Source of the DNA: Verrucomicrobiia bacterium
Lineage (GTDB): Bacteria; Verrucomicrobiota; Verrucomicrobiia; Limisphaerales; UBA8199
Reading direction: 5' to 3'
Length of the DNA: 58,518 bases
Assembly (NCBI GenBank): GCA_035946615.1
Contig: DASYZB010000087.1
Location: 1-58,518, forward strand
Shown: one piece after another, positions 52,208-58,518 of the stretch
Layout: each line of letters begins with the position of its first letter
How positions within the stretch are numbered: the stretch's first letter is position 1
Notes under the pieces: generated by a model
Database searches by the model: none
What the model was told of the DNA's origin: nothing
Seen by the model: the letters and a program-made list of their open reading frames with translations, nothing else
Made by a program: the position numbers and the translations under genes

Positions 52208-54232
52208 GTGGTAAACGAAATTAGAGGATTCGACATCGTGTTCCCGCGTGAGTACCTGCGGGCGGCGGTATTTGTGTCTCTGTTGAGCGTGTGGGTCCTG
52301 GTTGCGCTGTTCCACTATCTGAATCGGTACACCAAGCGCCATTATTTTACAGTTTGGACTGCAGCCTGGCTGTTTTACGCGTTGTGGCTGACTATCGGCG
52401 CGTCCTTTCCCACCCCTGGGCCCGACTCCTTTGTCCTGATTCTCAAACAGTGGTGCGTTTCTATTTCAGCGGTGTTTTTGCTCTGGGGCAGCCTGGCTTT
52501 TCTGGAATTGCGCACGCCCCAAACCCTTTTTGGCCTGTTCATGGCGTTTCTTTTGACCTGGAGCTGCGCGGGCAGGGCTCTCACACACGACTCATTTTAT
52601 ACACAAATTCCCATTTTCTTGCTCATCGGGTTGTCGAGCATGTTTGCCGGGGCGAGCTTTTACCGCTTGCGCAAGCAGCGCCAGTTTGTTGCTGTTGGAA
52701 TGCTCTTTTTGGGGTTTTTCCTCTGGGGCGTTTATCTGATGAGCTACCCCTTTTCCCAGCGATACGAGACCCTGGTCAATGCGGAGTTCCTCTTTTCGGC
52801 GGTGCTGCAACTGTTTATCGCGGTCAGCATGATTGTTCTGGTGCTCGAAGAGGCGCGTCATATCAACGAGGAAATCGAAAAAGAGGTGCAGTCGGTCAAC
52901 GCCGAGAAACGCGAGTTATTGCTCAAAATCCTCTCGACTGAGGAGCAATGTCAAAAACTCTTTCATCAAGCCAATTCCCGGGAAGAACTCCAGTCGGCTT
53001 ATGACGAACTGCGCCAGACGCAACAGTCGGTGGTGCAGGAGGAGCGCCTGCGGGCCGTTGGGCAGATGGCGGGAGGCATTGCGCACGATATCAATAATGC
53101 GCTCTCACCGATCCTGGCCTATTCGGAGATGGTGCTCAGGAAGGAAGGGCGCCTGGCAGAGAACTCGCGCAAGAACCTCGAGTACATCCACACCTCGGCC
53201 GAGGACATCGCCCAAATCGTAGGGCGCATGAGCGAATTTTACCGGCAACGGGACCGCAACGAGCAGTTGCGCCCCGCAGGCATCAACCACCTGGTTCAGC
53301 AAGTGATCGAATTAACTCGTCCACGCTGGCGCGACATAGCCCAGGGCCAAGGCATCTCGATTGACATCAAAACCAATCTGGCTGATGGATTGCCGGACCT
53401 GCACTGCAATGAGTCCGAGCTGCGTGAAGCCCTGACAAACGTGATCATTAACGCCGTAGAGGCTCTGCCCAAAGGGGGGGTAATCACCATCACCACTCGG
53501 ACCGTCAGCCTCACCACCCCTTCCAACGGCGATAGCAAGCCCAGCCATATTATTCTCGAAATCACGGATAATGGCATCGGGATGGACGAAAACACCCGGC
53601 AGCATTGTCTGGAGCCATTCTTTTCCACCAAACGCGAACACGGCGGCTCGGGCCTCGGCCTGGCCATGGTGTACGGCATGATGGAGCGGCACGAGGGCCA
53701 TATCGAAATCCAAAGCGAGCCCGACAAAGGGACCACTATTCGGCTTATTTTTTCCTTCCGCGACCCGCCCAAACCGAGAGATAATCAGCTTAAGCCGCAA
53801 ATCATCCAGAGCTCGCCCCTGCGCCTGCTGTGCATCGATGACGAACCGCTCCTGCGCGAGTTGCTCAAGGAAATCCTCGAATTCTATCACCATCACGTGG
53901 AAACCGCCGATGGCGGGCAGGCTGGCCTGGACCTCTTCGCACAAGCCACCACCCGCGGCAAGCCCTTTGATGTGGTCATTACGGATTTAGGCATGCCCGG
54001 CGTCAACGGACGCCAGGTGGCTCAAGATATCAAGAGCGCCTCACCCAAGACCCCAGTGATTATGCTCACCGGCTGGGGAACGATGCTCGAAGAACAGGAC
54101 CACGCAGTGCCTAACGTCGATGCGGTGTTAAGCAAACCCCCCCGCGTGACGGAGTTGGTGGATGCCCTGACTCAATTGACAGGGGTGCCGGCCGGTAGAG
54201 AGACCTCGTTCTACCAGCGTTTTAACGGCTGA
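52208..54232 (+). CDS. membrane hybrid histidine kinase with receiver domain
   Basis: A 674-residue sensor starting with GTG. The first 220 residues contain about seven membrane helices (VSLLSVWVLVALFHYL, IPIFLLIGLSSMFAGASFYR). A coiled-coil linker (EIEKEVQSVNAEKRELLLKI) leads to the HisKA domain, with the phosphoacceptor His near residue 293 in GGIAHDINNALSPILAY. The ATPase domain has ALTNVIINAVEALPKGG (N box), DNGIGMDENT (G1) and GGSGLGLAMVYGMM (G2). The receiver domain has the phosphoacceptor Asp near 592 in DVVITDLGMPGVNG and the Lys in VLSKPP. No output domain or partner regulator is adjacent. The input may be a membrane or redox signal. Confidence 0.92.
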   Translation: MVNEIRGFDIVFPREYLRAAVFVSLLSVWVLVALFHYLNRYTKRHYFTVWTAAWLFYALWLTIGASFPTPGPDSFVLILKQWCVSISAVFLLWGSLAFLELRTPQTLFGLFMAFLLTWSCAGRALTHDSFYTQIPIFLLIGLSSMFAGASFYRLRKQRQFVAVGMLFLGFFLWGVYLMSYPFSQRYETLVNAEFLFSAVLQLFIAVSMIVLVLEEARHINEEIEKEVQSVNAEKRELLLKILSTEEQCQKLFHQANSREELQSAYDELRQTQQSVVQEERLRAVGQMAGGIAHDINNALSPILAYSEMVLRKEGRLAENSRKNLEYIHTSAEDIAQIVGRMSEFYRQRDRNEQLRPAGINHLVQQVIELTRPRWRDIAQGQGISIDIKTNLADGLPDLHCNESELREALTNVIINAVEALPKGGVITITTRTVSLTTPSNGDSKPSHIILEITDNGIGMDENTRQHCLEPFFSTKREHGGSGLGLAMVYGMMERHEGHIEIQSEPDKGTTIRLIFSFRDPPKPRDNQLKPQIIQSSPLRLLCIDDEPLLRELLKEILEFYHHHVETADGGQAGLDLFAQATTRGKPFDVVITDLGMPGVNGRQVAQDIKSASPKTPVIMLTGWGTMLEEQDHAVPNVDAVLSKPPRVTELVDALTQLTGVPAGRETSFYQRFNG

Positions 54233-54327
54233 GCCGGGGCGCCATTGTCGAAGGGACTCCAGCACGAGCACCCTCGCGGGGTAGCCTTCGAGGGCTGGTC
54301 TCCCCCTGGGAACTACAAACAGTCTCT

Positions 54328-54564
54328 CTATGCCATCGCCTCGAGCTTATAGCTGAGCGTGTTGTAATAACGCCGCTTGAGTCCGCGCTTCTTGCGCTGG
54401 CGCTCGCGGGCTTTGACCAAGTGCTTCAAACAGCGCGAGCCCATGGCCGCCGGTTCGCCGCACTCGGTGCAGCGCCGGTCGCGTTGCATCCGCAATTGGT
54501 ACTTGCGCTGCCGTGAAATCGGCAGGTCCGTGAATTCATCTTTAATCGGTCTTCTCATTTCCAA
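54328..54564 (-). CDS. small basic protein with a cysteine motif, unknown function
   Basis: A 78-residue, strongly basic protein; ATGs at 54564 and 54558 are both possible starts. It contains FTDLPISRQRKYQLRMQRDR, CTECGEPAAMGSRC (three Cys in a CxxC...C pattern that could hold a metal with His49) and then KHLVKARERQRKKRGLKRRY. This looks nucleic-acid-binding. I do not know a named family. It lies alone between the histidine kinase and the DUF5703 gene. Confidence 0.55.
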   Translation of the reverse strand: MEMRRPIKDEFTDLPISRQRKYQLRMQRDRRCTECGEPAAMGSRCLKHLVKARERQRKKRGLKRRYYNTLSYKLEAMA

Positions 54565-54931
54565 CGAATTTTAGTCTGGAATTTGATTGTCTATTAGGTT
54601 CGACATCTTTTGGCGTTCTCCGCTCAAAAAATGTTGAACTTCTTTTTCGCTTCGTAACCCCGCTCGCCTGCGCAGTCGCTGGGGTTGCTTTACTATCGCA
54701 TAGCCCAAAAGAAATTACTAGTCCTGTTTGCAAAAAATGTTTTGGTGGGCCGGCGATGGGGGAATTCTCGGCGGCAGCAAGCGATTCCTGTCTTTGGAGG
54801 CGCTTCTGGCGCTACGGGATCGGGCCGCGAGAACGTGGTGCTTAACCCCTAACCAGCAGGCAAATCCGGGGGAGCTTTTGGGTTGGCATCCCTCTTGTGG
54901 GCCGGCAGAGAAGTGCGTTTTCGCATTCGCA
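54565..54931. other. intergenic region without a recognised gene
   Basis: No frame here shows homology I recognise. A weak inverted pair, AACCCC (54656-54661) and GGGGTT (54681-54686), could form a hairpin upstream of the small basic protein gene and beyond the end of the glycosidase gene. Confidence 0.45.
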
Positions 54932-57220
54932 TCAGAGCGAGCGCTGGAGCACTATAATGTCCTTAGCCCGTCGTTTGGGAGTGACTTCCAGTTCGGTAAT
55001 TTTGCCGTGCTGGACACGGCCTTGGACGGTGGTTTGAAAAGGGGCGTGTAATTTGAAATCCGCCGTCCAATCATTTGGCCAGGCCGGCAGAAGTTGGATG
55101 CGCTTGCCATCGCACTGAACCAGCATGAGTTGGAGGGTTTCCATTCCTGCGCCGCCGTTATCCATATCCGGTATCCAGTCGCTGTTTTTGGACCAGAACC
55201 ATTGAAACCGCTGGTCGCCGTAGGAGGTAAACTCCTGGAGCACGACCTTCTTTGCCTCAGGCGTCAGGCCCAGGAGGGCTGATTCCATGCCGTCTTGACC
55301 CCAACATTTGGCAAAGGGATAAAGGCGGGCGTCGAAGGTTTGCCGTGCCAGGGGCAGGCCAGGTTTGCCGATGCCATAGAGGCGATATGGAAAGACAGTG
55401 TAAAGCTCGGGGTTTTCGTGGTTCTTTGGCCTGCCATATTTTTGAGCGGGCAGGATGGTCTTGGTTCCATCGTGGTCGCCCTGGCCTTCGGGGGGTAGCT
55501 TTCCTGCCGCCGTGGCGCCCATCGGGATCGGCGGAAGCTCCTCGAGGACCTTTTTCCACAGGTCCCGTTGGGTCTGGCTGCCCAAGGTTTGAGGAAGAGA
55601 GAGGAGGCGAGGCAGAACGCTCAACAAACCCGCGATGTCCGGGGTTGGGTTAACCGCATTTTTTTGATAAGTCTCGATGGATTGAGAGGGTTCCATGAGA
55701 ATCTTACCATCGGGTCCGGGTTGCCAATGCTGGGCATAATACTGGATGGTGGCATCGGCCATGGGGAGGAGGGAGTTGCGGGCAAAATCGGCATCCTGGG
55801 TATTGTCGTAGCGGTCGAGCATCTGTGCCAGGACCTCGATGCCACCTTGGATGTGATAGCGCATCCATTCACTCTCGAGTTCGGGGCCGGGGTTGTTCCA
55901 GCCGAAATCGTTCACATTGGGCAACCCCCAGAAGTATATCGTCTCGATGAACGCCCCTCCACCATGATGAAAATACTGACGTGTGCGGTCTTTAGCCAGG
56001 GGAAGGGCCCGCACGTACATATCGAACCAGGGCGCCAGGAGGTCATAATCCCCGGAGGCCAGCAGAGGCCAATAAATCAACCTGGTATTCTGGTTCCAGT
56101 AAGAGGCGCCCCAAGCACGGTAATCGGGGTCGTGAGCGCTCTGCGTCGAGCTGGACCCCCCCGGCAGATTATGCCCAACGGTAAAAAGCGAGCCGTTGAA
56201 CTTAATCGGCTGGGCGCCGCGCCCTGCACAGGCAGTCATGTATCGTTGGATAGCATAGCTTTGGGAAACCTTCTCGGCCTCGGGTGTCCCTTCGACATGC
56301 ACCCAACTGCGGTTCCAGAACGCCCGCCACCATTGCCGATGGGCTTTTTGCGCAGCAGAGAGGCTTACTGCGCTGATGGATACGATGTTTTTATCCAAAG
56401 CGGCCTGCCATGCCTCGGGGCCGCTGGTTTGGCTGGTGAGGGCGAAGAGGTCCAGTCGCCATGAGCGGGAAGCGGTTTTGGCTCGCAGCGTCTGGTTGTC
56501 GCGGCTGGCCAGCCCCGGGCCCTGCATGGTGATGCCGAAGCATCGATGCAGCAGCGGGTCCGGATATTTTGCCAGCAACGACTCCAAATGCTCCCGTTGA
56601 AAAACGAGCGGATAAATGCTGTTGGAGTTAAAGTGGCACCAGGAAACCCGATCCGGGCGCGCCGGCAAAATTGTGTCCGGGCCGAAGGTTAGGCCCTCCG
56701 GATTATTGCCCCATTCAAAGAAGCCGGCGCGAGAGACAGCTTGTTGCTCGAGGTGATAGGTTTTCGCGCGCCAGTGTTCAGAGCTCGCATCGAGTTCAAC
56801 CGGTTGCTCGGTGTGAATCTCCACGTGCGCCACCGGATGGTTGGCATCCACCCAAATGCTGGCGAGGGTTTTGCCTGCTTGAATCCGAACTTCGCCATCT
56901 TCCAGTTTCAGAGTTTGGGTGAATGGACCAGGAGACGTGAATGGATTAGGCGTTAGCCTTACCCGCACTCGTCCCAGCTTGAGCAACTGGCCATTCTCGC
57001 TCCAGGCATCGGCCTTGGCCAGGAGCAGGACGATATCGCCGTTCTGTTCGGTCCAAACGTTGAGGGCGAGGTCGCCGTTGCCCAGCGGCATCGAGCTGTT
57101 TTCGTCGGCGCCGAGGGAATGCCAGGTTACGTCATTCGACGATGCGAAGTCGGTGGGCTGCGCGGCCGGCGCAATTGGGAGCAGAACAAGCAGGAGGGCA
57201 ACACAAGCAGCGGGTTTCAT
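54932..57220 (-). CDS. secreted DUF5703/GH95-like glycosidase
   Basis: A 762-residue protein with a signal peptide (ACVALLLVLLPIAPAAQ). The N-terminal beta-sandwich matches DUF5703 (NDVTWHSLGADENSSMPLGN, GDLALNVWTEQNGDIVLLLA, KADAWSENGQLLKLGRVRVR). The (alpha/alpha)6 catalytic-barrel-like part has GHNLPGGSSSTQSAHDPDYR, AWGASYWNQNTRLIYWPLLA and PLAKDRTRQYFHHGGGAFIE. The C-terminal sandwich ends FKLHAPFQTTVQGRVQHGK. The layout is that of GH95 alpha-L-fucosidases and relatives, but the activity is not assigned. Together with the GH29 fucosidase and the sulfatase it suggests degradation of sulfated fucose-containing glycans. Confidence 0.88.
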   Translation of the reverse strand: MKPAACVALLLVLLPIAPAAQPTDFASSNDVTWHSLGADENSSMPLGNGDLALNVWTEQNGDIVLLLAKADAWSENGQLLKLGRVRVRLTPNPFTSPGPFTQTLKLEDGEVRIQAGKTLASIWVDANHPVAHVEIHTEQPVELDASSEHWRAKTYHLEQQAVSRAGFFEWGNNPEGLTFGPDTILPARPDRVSWCHFNSNSIYPLVFQREHLESLLAKYPDPLLHRCFGITMQGPGLASRDNQTLRAKTASRSWRLDLFALTSQTSGPEAWQAALDKNIVSISAVSLSAAQKAHRQWWRAFWNRSWVHVEGTPEAEKVSQSYAIQRYMTACAGRGAQPIKFNGSLFTVGHNLPGGSSSTQSAHDPDYRAWGASYWNQNTRLIYWPLLASGDYDLLAPWFDMYVRALPLAKDRTRQYFHHGGGAFIETIYFWGLPNVNDFGWNNPGPELESEWMRYHIQGGIEVLAQMLDRYDNTQDADFARNSLLPMADATIQYYAQHWQPGPDGKILMEPSQSIETYQKNAVNPTPDIAGLLSVLPRLLSLPQTLGSQTQRDLWKKVLEELPPIPMGATAAGKLPPEGQGDHDGTKTILPAQKYGRPKNHENPELYTVFPYRLYGIGKPGLPLARQTFDARLYPFAKCWGQDGMESALLGLTPEAKKVVLQEFTSYGDQRFQWFWSKNSDWIPDMDNGGAGMETLQLMLVQCDGKRIQLLPAWPNDWTADFKLHAPFQTTVQGRVQHGKITELEVTPKRRAKDIIVLQRSL

Positions 57221-57268
57221 AAATGAATAAATATGGGGGGCTGGCGCGCTCGCCCCTCCGGCTCGTGA

Positions 57269-58048
57269 TCAATTAATCTTGAAACTTGTGCGGTCTCTCA
57301 GCCACAGGTAATCGGTCGTGGGCGAAGGGACAAATCCACCGCCAACGGCCCCTTTAACCGGAGCCCGGATGGTGTCAGCTATCCAGCGATGGCGCTCGAT
57401 GTGGCCATCCGCCCAGGAGATGTTCGCCGCGCCATTGTGATAGGAGGCAGGCAGGTTGCCCCACTGGATTTGGTCCCAGCGGTTCATGAAATAGCCGTCG
57501 TTGATGGTGTCCGGATGTTCCTCGATGAAAACAAAGAAGGTCGAAGGACGTGGGAACTGAACGATTTTGAGGAACTGGGACCAGTTGGGATTGAACCGGT
57601 TTGGTTTGACCAGCGGATCGCCCACCAACGAATTCATCGAGATGCTGCGCAAGCGTGGCCCGGCCTGGGCCTGGGATAAATCGGAAGGACACTTGTAAAC
57701 GCCCAGGTTGTTATTGACGTAGAGGGCCAATTTTCCGCTCAGCACGTAGGCCGGATTGGTGTTTTCGCTGCTGGCGCCCCAGTCCTCGATGTTATTGACC
57801 CAGCTTTGGCGATAGGTCCGGGTATCGGTCATGCTCGTGTTGTTGACCAGCAGGCCGAGGTTGTCATCCGAATAAATCAGCCAGGCCACAGCCAGTTGCC
57901 TGACGTTATTCGCGCAAGTGGTGGCCTGGGCGGTCGTCTTTGCCCGGGAGAGGCTGGGCAAAAGCATGGCGGCGAGGATGGCGATAATGGCGATAACGAC
58001 CAGCAACTCGATTAAAGTGAAGCCGTGACGTTCGCCTGTGTCTTTCAT
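57269..58048 (-). CDS. prepilin-type N-terminal cleavage/methylation domain protein
   Basis: A 259-residue protein. The leader MKDTGERHG and cleavage site [19 protein letters not shown] are textbook for type IV prepilin-like proteins. After the N-terminal helix comes a DUF1559-like exported domain of the Verrucomicrobia/Planctomycetes type ([38 protein letters not shown]: the H-x-G-x-x-x-WADGH pattern is the family marker). These proteins are abundant in the phylum and are thought to be processed by a prepilin peptidase and exported by a type II-like route. It is 48 nt downstream of the DUF5703 gene start on the same strand, so the two may be co-transcribed. Confidence 0.9.
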   Translation of the reverse strand: MKDTGERHGFTLIELLVVIAIIAILAAMLLPSLSRAKTTAQATTCANNVRQLAVAWLIYSDDNLGLLVNNTSMTDTRTYRQSWVNNIEDWGASSENTNPAYVLSGKLALYVNNNLGVYKCPSDLSQAQAGPRLRSISMNSLVGDPLVKPNRFNPNWSQFLKIVQFPRPSTFFVFIEEHPDTINDGYFMNRWDQIQWGNLPASYHNGAANISWADGHIERHRWIADTIRAPVKGAVGGGFVPSPTTDYLWLRDRTSFKIN

Positions 58049-58327
58049 TAGGGGCCTTGCTGATATGATCCGCAGGCTGAGTATTGGTTTGGAATTGGGG
58101 CGGGGTCAATGGCGAAGTTGCCCTGCCGTCCGAAACGGGCGCATCTCAGTTTTCAGACGGGTCCATCACGTGCCGCCCCGCTCAATCCTTCCACCAGGCT
58201 TTGCAGGGTGGAAATCACCTGGCTGCCTCGGTCGCGCTCCAGATACCTGAGCAATGGTTTCACCCGGGCTTCAGCCGCTTGTGGGTGGAGCGGGTTAGGA
58301 GTGGGAGTGGCAGGGTCGGGTGGACGA

Positions 58328-58518
58328 TTACGTAAGTGCCATTTTTGCCCGGATAGAATCGGATGGGCTCCAGCGAAACTCCCGCAACTGCCGCAAGCGC
58401 TCCGCCACAAGCCCACCCCCGGGAGCCCGGATGGCCCCCGCTCGCGCAGCAGCCCGCTGAGACTTGTTCAGGCCCAGACCGCCCACTCGCACCGGGTTGA
58501 GGTGAACGTATCGGGCCA
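58328..58518 (-). pseudogene. REP-associated tyrosine transposase (IS200-like) fragment
   Basis: The minus strand, entering from beyond the window end, reads ARYVHLNPVRVGGLGLNKSQ, then LVAERLRQLREFRWSP, and stops at 58328-58330. R-Y-V/I-H-L-N-P-V-R is the signature near the catalytic-helix end of Y1/RAYT transposases, and RLREYRWSSYR.Y.G is their next conserved block. Here the block breaks: after RWSP a one-base shift gives RFYPGKNGTY, which fits YRAYAGY-type sequence, so the gene is frameshifted near 58383-58395. The rest of the C-terminus is not recognisable. Only the last third is in the window. RAYT enzymes mobilise REP hairpins like those at 6.6 and 8.7 kb. Confidence 0.75.

Noticed and set aside
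58153-58416. 87-codon minus-strand frame at the right edge
   Set aside because: Its first part is out of frame with the transposase relic and the rest has no recognisable domain.

Overview
The window looks like a chromosomal segment of a Gram-negative, GC-rich heterotroph, most probably a Verrucomicrobiota member of the Pedosphaera/Limisphaera type (subdivision 3). This placement is inferred from the gene mix: secreted sulfatase, alpha-L-fucosidase and DUF5703-type glycosidase, prepilin-like proteins with an [14 protein letters not shown]-terminus, copper-monooxygenase/redoxin pairs, Tat-exported Gfo/Idh/MocA oxidoreductases and a MetX-MetW fusion. No rRNA or other phylogenetic marker is present.

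Layout. 1-600: a perfect 10-bp tandem repeat at the window edge, then gene-free sequence. 0.6-3.8 kb: a compact operon of two SPFH/band-7 proteins and an MCE/MlaD protein. 3.9-10.7 kb: a Tat-exported dehydrogenase, a zinc alcohol dehydrogenase, a prepilin stub and two secreted proteins, separated by palindromic and longer dispersed repeats. 10.8-14.6 kb: GAF protein, a scar joining the start of an iron alcohol dehydrogenase gene to the end of a glutamine synthetase gene, XdhC, a small membrane protein, riboflavin synthase and a PocR-AraC regulator. 14.8-22.4 kb: a minus-strand respiratory cluster encoding a monoheme cytochrome, a porin, a second monoheme cytochrome, an FAD/FeS oxidoreductase with a ferredoxin tail, a Rieske protein, cytochrome b and a membrane hexaheme cytochrome. 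22.7-30.0 kb: DUF4160/DUF2442 pair, SHOCT lipoprotein, fucosidase, redoxin plus cytochrome/copper-monooxygenase/TPR protein, and an S53 peptidase. 30.3-38.7 kb: VapBC and an mdtABC-type RND efflux operon. 38.9-40.0 kb: tRNA-Leu(CAA) followed by a decayed VapBC and a DUF4258 remnant. 40.1-50.1 kb: sulfatase, membrane protein, metX-metW, thrC, ppk2, hpt, moaD, moaE and a DUF255 protein. 50.2-58.5 kb: small and truncated genes, Rrf2 regulator, hybrid histidine kinase, DUF5703 glycosidase, a prepilin-like protein, and at the right edge a frameshifted fragment of a REP-associated (IS200-like) tyrosine transposase.

The two themes that most deserve attention are these. First, the respiratory cluster could couple a NAD(P)H- or ferredoxin-reactive flavoprotein to a cytochrome bc-type complex, with its own porin and periplasmic cytochromes. 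Second, the window carries mobile non-coding repeats: REP-like twin hairpins with compensatory stem changes, together with a transposase relic of the family that moves such elements, and a separate repeat of about 115 bp whose copies fill two of the gaps inside the respiratory operon.
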